DNA of 64,000 nt from Virgibacillus siamensis. GTDB lineage: Bacteria > Bacillota > Bacilli > Bacillales > Amphibacillaceae. The notes under the pieces were generated by a model. The model was not told where the DNA came from, ran no database searches, and was given only the letters and a program-made list of their open reading frames with translations. Of the stretch, positions 1 through 8,334 are shown piece after piece (position 1 is the stretch's first letter; every line of letters begins with the position of its first letter). The stretch lies in the NCBI RefSeq assembly GCF_900162695.1, contig NZ_FUIH01000007.1, forward strand, positions 1,240,001 to 1,304,000. Reading direction: 5' to 3'. Made by a program: the position numbers and the translations under genes.

Positions 1-1
1 A

Positions 2-490
2 CTCTCGCTTGAGTCAGAAGATAAGCCGACTGCTCTGGTATTGACCAGACAGGGATTGCCAACATTGGAAGGCACAAAAGAAAATGCGTACAATGGTGTG
101 AAAAAAGGTGCTTATGTGGTAAGCAAATCAGATAAAGAAACACCTGATGCATTATTGCTTGCAACTGGCTCTGAAGTGCAGCTGGCCGTAAAAGCAAAGA
201 ATGCCTTAAAAGAAAAAAGCATCGATGTGAGTGTTATCAGCATGCCATCCTGGGATCGTTTCAACGAGCAGGATCAGGCATATAAAGATTCCGTTATTCC
301 ACCGAACGTGAAAAATCGTGTCGCAATTGAAATGGCTTCACCATTTGGCTGGGAACGTTATGTAGGTGAAAAAGGTAAAGTAATCGGCATTGATACATTT
401 GGTGCTTCCGCTAAGGGAGACAAAGTAATTGAAGAATACGGCTTTACCGTTGATAATGTTGTGAAGCAAGTCGAATCGTATGTGGACTAA
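2..490 (+). CDS. tkt: transketolase, C-terminal part (5' end outside window)
   Basis: This is the last 162 codons of transketolase, the thiamine-diphosphate enzyme that moves two-carbon units between sugar phosphates in the non-oxidative pentose phosphate pathway in the cytoplasm. The frame is open from base 2, so the gene starts before the window. The segment begins with the family motif ALVLTRQGLPTLEG and continues into the C-terminal domain (LLATGSEVQLAV, GWERYVGEKGKVIGIDTFGASAKGD split over the last third), which closes the dimer in this family. The TTG at 41 is an internal leucine codon, not a start. Identity is also supported by the next genes, sirA and yneF, which follow tkt in Bacillus subtilis. 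A hairpin follows the stop. Confidence 0.95.
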   Translation, partial: LSLESEDKPTALVLTRQGLPTLEGTKENAYNGVKKGAYVVSKSDKETPDALLLATGSEVQLAVKAKNALKEKSIDVSVISMPSWDRFNEQDQAYKDSVIPPNVKNRVAIEMASPFGWERYVGEKGKVIGIDTFGASAKGDKVIEEYGFTVDNVVKQVESYVD

Positions 491-504
491 GCTATAATGT
501 AATC

Positions 505-537
505 AGGATGGCCTTCCTTTTGGGAGGTCATTCTTTT
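505..537 (+). terminator. probable rho-independent terminator after tkt
   Basis: A GATGGCCTTCC arm, a short T-rich loop and a GGGAGGTCATT arm pair with one bulge and some G-U pairs. A T-rich tract follows. It lies 15 bases after the tkt stop. Confidence 0.55.
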
Positions 538-644
538 TAGATACGGACGGGTTTCGCTTAAATTGGTTGATTTTGGCTCAAGTTCATAATTTGTCTTCAC
601 AAAAAGGGTTGCCGATCCGACAGTCGATTCTTGAATTTCGCTCT

Positions 645-653
645 TTTGACAAA
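645..653. promoter_or_regulatory. candidate Spo0A (0A) box upstream of sirA
   Basis: TTTGACAAA reads TTTGTCAAA on the reverse strand, an exact match to the 0A-box form TTTGTCRAA. It is about 85 bases before the sirA start and about 55 bases before a TATAAT at 704-709. In B. subtilis sirA is switched on by phosphorylated Spo0A, so the position fits, but a 9-base match alone is weak evidence. Confidence 0.5.
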
Positions 654-734
654 ACTAGTGTTCTTTTTCTGCGGGTTATGACAAAATTTTAAAATGAAAT
701 GCGTATAATAGAAGGTAAATGAGGAGGGATTTTG

Positions 735-1193
735 TTGAATCAATACGCCATTTACTGGATCAAAGAGGAATTTGCGCATCATTTTTTCCACAAAAGTCAT
801 ATCCTTTATCGTTTTTTGAAAGCGTATCAAATGGAACAAAACCGGGAAGACTTAAGAAAACAATTTGAATTTATTACGAATCCATTTCCAAAAAAAGAAC
901 TGACTGCCCATCTGACTCACAATGTTTCAGATGGTGTTCGTGTGGCTTGGCAGGAGAATAACATTGAAATTTGGAAAGATATGCAATATATTTCTTTACA
1001 TATCCATCAAAAACATATAAACTTTCGTAGTGAGATATTGCACGATGCGGAACAATTGCTGTTCCCGGCACTCCGTTCATATCAGCCGGTCTTATTTATT
1101 ATGAGCAATAATACGGAACATTACGGCTGGTTATCTCCGGTAATTCAAAGAAAGAGGGACAAGACTGAACAAGTATTGTATTCTTATCTTTGA
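735..1193 (+). CDS. sirA: sporulation inhibitor of replication SirA
   Basis: SirA binds domain I of the initiator DnaA and stops new rounds of chromosome replication when cells commit to sporulation. The 152-residue protein resembles B. subtilis SirA (YneE): it opens with an aromatic-rich segment (YWIKEEFAHHFF), as in the family, and its C-terminal part carries the NTEHYGWLSPV stretch matching the conserved YGWLNP region. TTG at 735 is chosen because the AGGAGGG at 722-727 sits 7 bases before it; TTG at 732 is possible but too close. It lies between tkt and yneF as in B. subtilis. A TATAAT (704-709) and a 0A-box-like site lie upstream, in line with Spo0A control. Confidence 0.85.
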   Translation: MNQYAIYWIKEEFAHHFFHKSHILYRFLKAYQMEQNREDLRKQFEFITNPFPKKELTAHLTHNVSDGVRVAWQENNIEIWKDMQYISLHIHQKHINFRSEILHDAEQLLFPALRSYQPVLFIMSNNTEHYGWLSPVIQRKRDKTEQVLYSYL

Positions 1194-1238
1194 TTTACTA
1201 TACTGTATGAGGGACAACAAGAAGGAGGAAAGATTGTT

Positions 1239-1460
1239 ATGGCTACGATTTGGGTTGTACTAATAGCTATCGTTGCATTAATTGCCGGTGTTGCGCTTGG
1301 ATTTTTCATCGCACGGAAATATATGATGAACTATTTAAAGAAAAACCCTCCAATTAATGAACAGATGCTTCGTACATTAATGATGCAGATGGGCCAAAAA
1401 CCGTCGCAGAAGAAAATTAATCAGATGATGCGAGCAATGAATAACCAACAAAACAAATAA
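1239..1460 (+). CDS. yneF: UPF0154 membrane protein YneF
   Basis: This is a 73-residue protein of the UPF0154 family, whose function is not established. An N-terminal transmembrane helix covers about residues 4-25, ending in GFFIARKYM. A basic cytoplasmic tail follows with the family-typical NPPINEQMLRTLMMQMGQKPS stretch and a Q/N-rich end. Length and layout match YneF of B. subtilis. The ATG at 1239 is preceded by AGGAGGAAAG. It sits directly after sirA in the conserved order, and a strong terminator follows, so sirA and yneF may be co-transcribed. Confidence 0.88.
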   Translation: MATIWVVLIAIVALIAGVALGFFIARKYMMNYLKKNPPINEQMLRTLMMQMGQKPSQKKINQMMRAMNNQQNK

Positions 1461-1486
1461 TCAGCACTTATACTATACACGTGCGC

Positions 1487-1524
1487 ACGCCCCTTGTTTC
1501 GAAATGGCAACAGGGGGTGTTTTC
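1487..1524 (+). terminator. rho-independent terminator after yneF
   Basis: ACGCCCCTTGTT pairs with AACAGGGGGTGT around a short loop, followed by TTTTCATTT. It closes the sirA-yneF unit. Confidence 0.85.
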
Positions 1525-1621
1525 ATTTAGTGAAGTGTTGGTTAATTGTCAAAATCAATCCCTTTCGTTTTTACTGTTATCTGCTAAACTAGGTGAGAGA
1601 AGTTAGTGGGAGTGATGTAAT

Positions 1622-2329
1622 ATGTCGGGTGAAATAAATATATTTATCGCCTTTGGAGCCGGGTTTTTGTCTTTTGTCTCACCCTGTGTGCTGCCATTAT
1701 ATCCTGTTTTCCTGTCCTATATTACTGGAATGAGTGTCAGTGAAATGAAAGAGGATAATAAAATGCTTAACCGGAAAAGCATGCTGCATACACTGTTCTT
1801 TTTGCTCGGTTTTTCCTGTATTTTCATTGTGATGGGGTATACATCAAACGTGTTTTCGGATTTCCTTAATCAATATAAGGATATTATCAGGCAAATCGGT
1901 GCTATTCTTATCGTGTTCTTTGGTTTGGTTATTGTAGGATTGCTGAATTTCGAGTTCTTGATGAAGGATAAGAAGATCACCTTCAAAAACAGACCGGCGG
2001 GATTCGTGGGATCTTTTCTGATTGGACTGGCATTTTCACTTGGTTGGACACCTTGTATGGGGCCGATTTTGGTGATTGTAATATCACTTGCAGCTACAAA
2101 TCCGGATCTGGGAATGGTCATGATGATCAGCTATATCCTTGGCTTTTCCATACCATTTTTCATTTTGTCGTTCTTCCTTGGAAAACTGGGATGGATTAAA
2201 CGAAACAGTTCAAGGATTGTAAAGGTTGGCGGCTATTTGATGATCTTTATGGGGATAGCGCTGTTCTTTAATTGGATGGGCAAATTGACTGCATTTCTTG
2301 CTGGATGGATTGGATTTCAAGGCTTCTGA
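1622..2329 (+). CDS. ccdA: cytochrome c biogenesis protein CcdA
   Basis: CcdA is a membrane thiol-disulfide carrier of the DsbD beta-domain type. It passes electrons from cytoplasmic thioredoxin to extracytoplasmic proteins such as ResA for heme attachment and StoA in spore formation. The 235-residue protein has six predicted membrane segments. Both reactive cysteines are visible in the family motifs: SPCVLPLYPVF near residue 20 and GWTPCMGPI near residue 145. The ATG start follows GGGAGTGATGTAAT. It leads a ccdA - mrpB-like - ccdC row. The ResA-like protein at 8335 is a plausible redox partner. B. subtilis has ccdB (yneI, CheY-like) after ccdA; that gene is absent here. Confidence 0.93.
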   Translation: MSGEINIFIAFGAGFLSFVSPCVLPLYPVFLSYITGMSVSEMKEDNKMLNRKSMLHTLFFLLGFSCIFIVMGYTSNVFSDFLNQYKDIIRQIGAILIVFFGLVIVGLLNFEFLMKDKKITFKNRPAGFVGSFLIGLAFSLGWTPCMGPILVIVISLAATNPDLGMVMMISYILGFSIPFFILSFFLGKLGWIKRNSSRIVKVGGYLMIFMGIALFFNWMGKLTAFLAGWIGFQGF

Positions 2330-2396
2330 CAGTAGATTTTTTGCAGGCATTATATTACACTTTAATTAACAATGTAACTGTTAGAGGGGCATTATT

Positions 2397-2822
2397 ATGT
2401 ACAAATCGAATGATTTGATTTTACGAACAACAACATCAATTATTGTGTTTATTCTGCTTGGTTTTTCGATTTACCTGCTTCTGGCTGGACATAATTCTCC
2501 CGGCGGCGGATTTATCGGCGGATTAATAACAGCATCCGCAATCATGCTTTTATATATATCATATGGTTCTGAAACCATCGAGAAAATATTGCCGATTAAT
2601 TATCGTCTGCTGGTTCCGATAGGCCTCCTTCTTGCGCTTGGAACAGGTATCGGGTCTTTCTTTTTTAGTGTTCCTTTCTTATCGCATACGTACGGCTATT
2701 TTCACATCCCATTTTTTGGCGAACTTGAATTGGCTACGGCGATGCTGTTTGACACGGGTGTATACATAACAGTACTGGGTGTAACCCTTACGATCATACT
2801 GTCGATTTCAAAAGATCAGTAA
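2397..2822 (+). CDS. orphan MrpB/MnhB-domain membrane protein
   Basis: This 141-residue protein is a clear paralog of MrpB, a subunit of Mrp-type Na+/H+ antiporters. It has about four membrane segments and the family signature GHNSPGGGFIGGL at residues 30-42, plus SHTYGYFHIPFFGE near residue 100, matching SMTHGYFELPYFGN of the operon copy at 47804. It stands alone between ccdA and ccdC, with no other antiporter subunit nearby, while a full mrp operon exists at 45-51 kb. Its role is unknown. It could exchange with the operon MrpB, serve another complex, or help the neighbouring cytochrome c maturation system. Family membership is certain; function is inference. Confidence 0.88.
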   Translation: MYKSNDLILRTTTSIIVFILLGFSIYLLLAGHNSPGGGFIGGLITASAIMLLYISYGSETIEKILPINYRLLVPIGLLLALGTGIGSFFFSVPFLSHTYGYFHIPFFGELELATAMLFDTGVYITVLGVTLTIILSISKDQ

Positions 2823-2854
2823 ATTTTATTGTAAGCTGAAAAGAGTGATCAGGC

Positions 2855-3322
2855 ATGTTTTGGATTATTGCAAGTACAGTAGTCGCAGCTTTTATGGCAA
2901 TAACGATGATTTTTGTCCGGTTGAAAGCTGCAAAAAAACCAGCTTCTGTTAAAAAAATAATATTGCCGCCATTGTTTATGAGTACGGGCGCACTAATGTT
3001 TGTGTTTCCTGAATTTCGGGTCGGCTGGTATCAGGTATTGGAAGCATTCAGTGTCGGAATTATTTTCTCGGTCTTTTTGATTAAAACATCCAAGTTTGAA
3101 ATCAGGGATAATGATATTTACCTGATACCATCCAAATCGTTTGTATTTATTCTGTTCGGATTACTGGCAATCAGGATTATTATGAAGCTTATGATTGGCG
3201 GTACAATTTCATTGGGAGAGACAAGTGGAATGTTTTTTCTTCTGGCATTCGGCATGATTTTAACTTGGCGATTAGCGATGCTTTACAAATACAAGAAATT
3301 AGAGAAACAGCTTCAGTACTAA
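2855..3322 (+). CDS. ccdC: CcdC-family membrane protein
   Basis: This 155-residue protein of the CcdC (YneJ, DUF1453) family has four or five hydrophobic segments separated by short basic loops, such as RLKAAKKPASVKK after the first helix. In B. subtilis ccdC is encoded in the ccd locus but is not essential for cytochrome c synthesis, and its biochemical role is unclear. The C-terminal segment LTWRLAMLYKYKKLEKQL is typical of the family. The ATG start lies 32 bases after the preceding stop, with AAGAGTGATC as ribosome site. It ends the ccd row and is followed by an intergenic repeat that faces the convergent yneK. Confidence 0.82.
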   Translation: MFWIIASTVVAAFMAITMIFVRLKAAKKPASVKKIILPPLFMSTGALMFVFPEFRVGWYQVLEAFSVGIIFSVFLIKTSKFEIRDNDIYLIPSKSFVFILFGLLAIRIIMKLMIGGTISLGETSGMFFLLAFGMILTWRLAMLYKYKKLEKQLQY

Positions 3323-3323
3323 A

Positions 3324-3428
3324 AAGGCTGGGACATATCAAAAACTTGTTATTCAGAAGACGAACAATTGGGAAATGAGTGGAGCGGTTACTCGCTCCAT
3401 TTTTTAATTCATTGTTCGTCTTTTGGAG
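3324..3428. repeat. intergenic repeat, copy 1 (GGCTGGGACA / GGAGCG hairpin family)
   Basis: The element starts with GGCTGGGACATATCA (3326-3340). It then has nested inverted repeats: AAGACGAACAA (3357-3367) with TTGTTCGTCTT (3412-3422), and GGAGCG with CGCTCC around a 6-base loop. The same parts recur at 19985-20360 and 44082-44160. It lies between the converging ccdC and yneK genes and can fold on both strands, so it may act as a two-way terminator. Confidence 0.75.
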
Positions 3429-3451
3429 TAAAATTCATTGTTCCGGTTTTT

Positions 3452-3880
3452 CTAGTAATCGAAAAAGCTTTCATACGGTGTAACATCTATATTTTTCTGA
3501 TCCAATTTTTTACGTAAAAATTTGTGGTCCCGTTTCGGAGTAGCAAGAATATAACCCTCGATTAATACATCCTGTGAAATCACTTTCCGCTTTTTTTGCA
3601 GGGCAACTTCCCCGATTTTGCTGGCTATTTTTTGCCTTGCAACGTCGCGGAATAATTCCGGTACAGGGGACACTAAATCCTCCAGCAATTCCTTTTCGGG
3701 TTTACGCCACATATGCCTTGTTTTTTCCATATAATATTCTTCCCAGTCCATTTTTGATCTGCCGTCTTCTTTTGGCAATTTTTTCAAAAACTTCCGGAAC
3801 ATAAAAAACCCGCCAATCCCCATCAAGGTAATCAGCAAAAATCCCCACAGGACGATTAAATAGTCTACAAAAATTGACAT
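3452..3880 (-). CDS. yneK: DUF2621 membrane protein YneK
   Basis: This 142-residue protein of the YneK/DUF2621 family has no known function. One membrane helix covers about residues 8-28 (LWGFLLITLMGIGGFFMF). It is followed by a charged soluble region with conserved WEEYYMEKTRHMWRKPEKE and a C-terminal part rich in Lys and Asp that ends in YESFF. YneK has the same position before the aconitase gene in B. subtilis. Here it is on the minus strand, converging on ccdC, with a repeat between the two stops. The start at 3880 is the only one that keeps the membrane helix intact, and GATGAAAGATG supplies a weak ribosome site. Confidence 0.82.
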   Translation of the reverse strand: MSIFVDYLIVLWGFLLITLMGIGGFFMFRKFLKKLPKEDGRSKMDWEEYYMEKTRHMWRKPEKELLEDLVSPVPELFRDVARQKIASKIGEVALQKKRKVISQDVLIEGYILATPKRDHKFLRKKLDQKNIDVTPYESFFDY

Positions 3881-4165
3881 CTTTCATCACTCGATTCGTA
3901 TAAAGTAAAAAAGCATATTGACTTTAAGGCAAATTATTCCACAAGAATCATTTATTTTTATGTATAATTATAGTAAAATTAAGATTACTTGCTTATATAA
4001 AATAAACGTTTGAATAAATTGTAGATTTTAGTCATATTTTTTCTATTGCTTAATACAATTATAATAGGGCGACAGGATACATACAAGACTTTCAATTAAC
4101 ATAATCCGACTCGTCTTCATCAATTAAGGTGCAGGGTGCAAATGTGGTAGCAGGGAGGGAAAGCG

Positions 4166-5290
4166 ATGGAAAGCAGAAATAACAAATACAATAACATCAA
4201 TATGGAACGCTCTGAGGTTTCACATCGTACGCAAATTGAGGAGTTTTTTTCTGGTTTAGCTTCCTTGCCAACAACACTGCTGGAGTGGATTGATAAGAAT
4301 AGCAATGATATTGTAACTGTTTGGGAAGCTAAGGGAAAGTTGGTATTTATCTCGAATTCTGTGAAACAATTGCTCGGATATCAACCTGCTGAGTTGCTCG
4401 GTTCGGAGTGGCATGAAAATATTGCACAAGAAGATGTTGAATATCTTAAGAAAAATTTTGATGTCGCGAAAGAAGGTATCGGAAAGTCATTTAATCTTCA
4501 TATACGTGATCGGAACGGGAAGTATATCTGGACAGAGCACGTTATTTCACGCGTGAAAGATAAATCGGGAGAAAATTATTATATCTCTATTTTAAAGGAT
4601 ATTACGGATAAGAAAGAGGCGGAGGAAATGATGGTCCGTTCAGAAAAAATGTCTGTGGCCGGACAGCTCGCCGCCGGGATTGCCCATGAAATCCGTAACC
4701 CCCTTACATCACTAAAGGGTTTTTTGCAATTACTGCAGGCCGGGGTAAATCGTAAAGAGGAATATTATAAAATTATGATAGAAGAGATTGAGAAAATGGA
4801 AACCATTACTTCGGAATTACTGTTCATATCAAAGCCGCTAACCGATAATAAACGCGTGGAATCGATCAGCAGCATGATAGAGGATGTCATTACACTTCTG
4901 AAACCGCAAGCTTCCCTAAAAAACGTTGAACTTATAGGAAGTATCCCTATTGATTTTTCCGTGTATTGTGATCGTTCCCAGATTAAACAGGTGCTTATAA
5001 ATTTGGTTAAAAATGCAATTGAAGCAATGGACGATCCGGGGGAAATACACATAAATGTTTCGGTTCGGAACCAGCATTTGGCAGTAGAGGTAATTGATCA
5101 AGGGGTGGGAGTTCCAGAAGAATTAATACATAAGCTTGGTGAGCCATTTTTCACAACGAAACAAAATGGCACAGGACTTGGTATCATGATTATTTATCAA
5201 ATTTTGGAGAAACATGACGGTAAACTTGAAATATTGCGGAATGAGTCGAAAGGAAGTACATTTCGGATTCAATTACCGTATGAGGACTAG
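4166..5290 (+). CDS. PAS-domain sensor histidine kinase (KinA/KinE type)
   Basis: This is a soluble two-component kinase of 374 residues with no membrane helix. A PAS sensor domain covers about residues 40-150 (LVFISNSVKQLLGY, ending in the PAC-like SILKDITDKKEAE). A HisKA domain follows with the phospho-accepting His174 in AAGIAHEIRNPLTSLKGF. The HATPase domain has N-box LVKNAIEAM, G1 DQGVGVP and G2 GTGLGIMI. The SLKGFLQLL stretch after the H-box is typical of the sporulation kinases that feed the Spo0F-Spo0A phosphorelay. No response regulator gene is adjacent, which also fits an orphan phosphorelay kinase. GCAGGGAGGG precedes the ATG. Phosphorelay membership is inference from sequence type and orphan state. 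Confidence 0.85.
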   Translation: MESRNNKYNNINMERSEVSHRTQIEEFFSGLASLPTTLLEWIDKNSNDIVTVWEAKGKLVFISNSVKQLLGYQPAELLGSEWHENIAQEDVEYLKKNFDVAKEGIGKSFNLHIRDRNGKYIWTEHVISRVKDKSGENYYISILKDITDKKEAEEMMVRSEKMSVAGQLAAGIAHEIRNPLTSLKGFLQLLQAGVNRKEEYYKIMIEEIEKMETITSELLFISKPLTDNKRVESISSMIEDVITLLKPQASLKNVELIGSIPIDFSVYCDRSQIKQVLINLVKNAIEAMDDPGEIHINVSVRNQHLAVEVIDQGVGVPEELIHKLGEPFFTTKQNGTGLGIMIIYQILEKHDGKLEILRNESKGSTFRIQLPYED

Positions 5291-5493
5291 TAATCTTTTT
5301 AATTATAATTATCCATGCTAAAATAACTCAATATATATAAGTAAAAATTATCACTCTATATAACTATTTGATATAGGATGAAACCTGATAATCATTTGTT
5401 TTATATAGGGTTTTCATATAAAATGAATTGGTAGAGAGTTTGTCGAAATGTGAAATTTACGGCAAAAAGGATGAGAGAGGAGTTTCATTTTAT

Positions 5494-8187
5494 ATGGGAA
5501 TTGATGCGAAAAAGCAGTTTGAATTGAATGGAAAAACGTATAATTATTATGAATTAAAAGCGTTGGAAAATGCCGGGTTCGGTAAAATTTCCCGTTTGCC
5601 ATTCTCTGTTCGTGTCCTTTTGGAATCACTTGTCCGTCAGCGTGACGGTCATGTTATTAAGGATGAACATATTGAAGGATTGTCCAAATGGGGAACAGAT
5701 GATGGGCAGGGTGTGGATGTTCCATTTAAGCCATCCCGTGTTATTTTACAGGACTTCACAGGTGTTCCTGCAGTTGTTGACCTTGCTTCATTGCGTAAAG
5801 CAATGGTTGATATGGGCGGCGAACCGGATAAAATCAACCCGGAAGTACCTGTTGACCTGGTAATTGACCACTCTGTACAGGTTGACCAATACGGTACCCC
5901 AAATGCATTAAAAGCAAATATGGAACTTGAATTTGACCGTAATGCTGAACGCTATGAGTTTCTGCATTGGGCTCAAAAAGCATTTGAAAACTATCGTGCT
6001 GTTCCACCGGCAACCGGTATCGTACACCAGGTAAACCTGGAGTACATTGCCAATGTCGTTCATGGATTAGAAAATGAAGATGGAAGTTATGATGCGTTCC
6101 CTGATACATTGGTTGGAACAGACTCCCATACAACCATGATTAACGGCCTGGGTGTACTTGGCTGGGGTGTTGGCGGTATTGAAGCTGAAGCAGGAATGCT
6201 TGGCCAGCCATCTTATTTCCCTGCACCGGAAGTAATCGGTGTTAAATTTACAGGAAGCTTTCCACAGGGTACTACCGCAACAGACTTGGCCTTGAAGGTT
6301 ACCCAGGTTTTGCGTGAGAAAAAAGTGGTAGGAAAGTTTGTTGAATATTTTGGTCCAGGCCTAAAAGACATGCCGCTTGCTGACCGTGCAACTATTTCCA
6401 ACATGGCACCGGAATATGGTGCGACATGCGGATTCTTCCCGGTTGATGATGAAGCATTGAGCTATCTTCGTCTAACCGGACGTGACGAAGAGCAGATTGC
6501 ATTGGTTGAAAAGTATTGTAAAGAAAACAATCTTTGGTATTCACCAGATCAGCCGGATCCGGAATATACCGATCTTGTGGAAATTAATTTGTCTGAACTG
6601 GAACCAAACCTTTCCGGTCCAAAACGTCCACAGGACTTGATTGCTTTGTCTGACATGAAAGAAGAATTCAATAAAGCAGTAGTTGCTCCATCCGGAAACC
6701 AAGGACTTGGCATGGATAAATCGGAGTTTGATAAAGAGGCAGTTGTCGAGCATCCGAATGGCGACAAATCTGTTATGAAAACTGGTGCGATTGCAATTGC
6801 AGCAATTACATCATGTACAAACACATCCAATCCGTATGTAATGTTGGGTGCAGGTTTGCTTGCTAAGAAAGCAGTTGAAAAAGGCCTGAAAGTACCGTCT
6901 TATGTAAAAACATCACTTGCACCAGGATCTAAAGTAGTGACGCGTTACCTGGAAGATTCCGGTCTGATGGAATATCTTGATAACCTTGGCTTTAACCTGG
7001 TTGGTTATGGTTGTACGACTTGTATCGGTAACTCTGGTCCATTGCGTGAGGAAATTGAGCAAGCCATTTCCAAGAGTGACTTGACAGTGTCATCTGTATT
7101 ATCAGGTAACCGTAACTTTGAAGGCCGGATTCATCCGCTGGTTAAAGCAAACTACCTTGCTTCACCACCACTTGTAGTGGCATATGCACTGGCAGGTACA
7201 GTGGACGTGGATCTGTCTACGGAAGCATTGGGTTACGATGCAGATGGTGAACCAATATATCTGAATGATATCTGGCCATCCATGGCGGAAATTAAGGAAG
7301 CAGTAGAAAGTACTGTAAATCCTGAAATTTTCCGTAAAGAATATAAGAGCGTATTTGATTCCAATGAAAAATGGAATAAAATCCAGACAACAGATGAACC
7401 GCTGTTTGAATGGGATAGTGAATCAACTTACATTCAAAACCCTCCATTTTTCGAAGGGTTATCAAAAGAAGCCGGAAAAGTTAATCCATTGAATGATTTG
7501 CGCGTTATTGGTAAATTTGGCGATTCGGTAACAACGGACCACATCTCACCAGCCGGTGCAATTGCCAAAGATATGCCAGCGGGACAATATTTGCAGGATA
7601 AAGGTGTATCACCGCGAAACTTTAACTCATATGGTTCCCGCCGCGGAAATCATGAAGTTATGATGCGTGGTACGTTTGCCAATATCCGAATCCGCAACTT
7701 GCTCGCACAAGGTAAAGAGGGCGGTTATACAACGTATTGGCCGACTGAAGAGATCATGCCGATCTATGATGCTGCGATGAAATATCAGGAAGATGGTACT
7801 GGATTGCTTGTTATTGGCGGAAAAGATTATGGAATGGGATCATCCCGTGACTGGGCTGCCAAAGGTACTATTTTACTTGGTATTAAAACTGTCATTGCTG
7901 AAAGCTTTGAACGGATTCATCGTTCAAACCTTGTTATGATGGGTGTACTTCCGTTGCAGTTTGAAGATGGTGACAGTGCCGAAAAATTGGGCATAACCGG
8001 AAAAGAATCATTTGATGTGGAAATTGACGAAAATGTTAAACCGCATGACCGGGTAAAAGTTACTGCTGTTGATGAAGACGGTAATAAAACAGAATTCCAT
8101 GTAATCGCACGTTTCGACAGTGATGTTGAAATTGATTACTATCGCCATGGCGGTATTCTGCAAATGGTACTGCGTAACAAATTATAA
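5494..8187 (+). CDS. acnA: aconitate hydratase A
   Basis: Aconitase converts citrate to isocitrate through cis-aconitate in the citric acid cycle. In Bacillus (citB) the apo-form also binds mRNA. The three 4Fe-4S cysteines are visible in AAITSCTNTSNP and YGCTTCIGNSGPL. The swivel domain contains DSVTTDHISPAG and the arginine motif GSSRDWAAKG. The protein has 897 residues, normal for the AcnA type. The frame is open from 5428, but ATG 5494 is chosen because GAGAGGAG (5475-5482) lies before it and the protein then begins as in the family. The leader contains ATAA-N9-TTAT near 5389, which could be a CcpC-type site; this is a weak inference. Confidence 0.96.
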   Translation: MGIDAKKQFELNGKTYNYYELKALENAGFGKISRLPFSVRVLLESLVRQRDGHVIKDEHIEGLSKWGTDDGQGVDVPFKPSRVILQDFTGVPAVVDLASLRKAMVDMGGEPDKINPEVPVDLVIDHSVQVDQYGTPNALKANMELEFDRNAERYEFLHWAQKAFENYRAVPPATGIVHQVNLEYIANVVHGLENEDGSYDAFPDTLVGTDSHTTMINGLGVLGWGVGGIEAEAGMLGQPSYFPAPEVIGVKFTGSFPQGTTATDLALKVTQVLREKKVVGKFVEYFGPGLKDMPLADRATISNMAPEYGATCGFFPVDDEALSYLRLTGRDEEQIALVEKYCKENNLWYSPDQPDPEYTDLVEINLSELEPNLSGPKRPQDLIALSDMKEEFNKAVVAPSGNQGLGMDKSEFDKEAVVEHPNGDKSVMKTGAIAIAAITSCTNTSNPYVMLGAGLLAKKAVEKGLKVPSYVKTSLAPGSKVVTRYLEDSGLMEYLDNLGFNLVGYGCTTCIGNSGPLREEIEQAISKSDLTVSSVLSGNRNFEGRIHPLVKANYLASPPLVVAYALAGTVDVDLSTEALGYDADGEPIYLNDIWPSMAEIKEAVESTVNPEIFRKEYKSVFDSNEKWNKIQTTDEPLFEWDSESTYIQNPPFFEGLSKEAGKVNPLNDLRVIGKFGDSVTTDHISPAGAIAKDMPAGQYLQDKGVSPRNFNSYGSRRGNHEVMMRGTFANIRIRNLLAQGKEGGYTTYWPTEEIMPIYDAAMKYQEDGTGLLVIGGKDYGMGSSRDWAAKGTILLGIKTVIAESFERIHRSNLVMMGVLPLQFEDGDSAEKLGITGKESFDVEIDENVKPHDRVKVTAVDEDGNKTEFHVIARFDSDVEIDYYRHGGILQMVLRNKL

Positions 8188-8204
8188 TTGGAACAATCAT
8201 GATA

Positions 8205-8239
8205 AACCAGCACATCGAAACAGGGTGTGCTGGTTTTTT
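8205..8239 (+). terminator. rho-independent terminator after acnA
   Basis: AACCAGCACA pairs exactly with TGTGCTGGTT around a loop and is followed by six T residues. Confidence 0.9.
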
Positions 8240-8334
8240 GACGTATTTATGAATAATAATCCGGAATGCTTTACATATATATAAATTAACCATACGATAC
8301 ATTTAGAAGAATGATGAATTAAGGAGACTATTCC

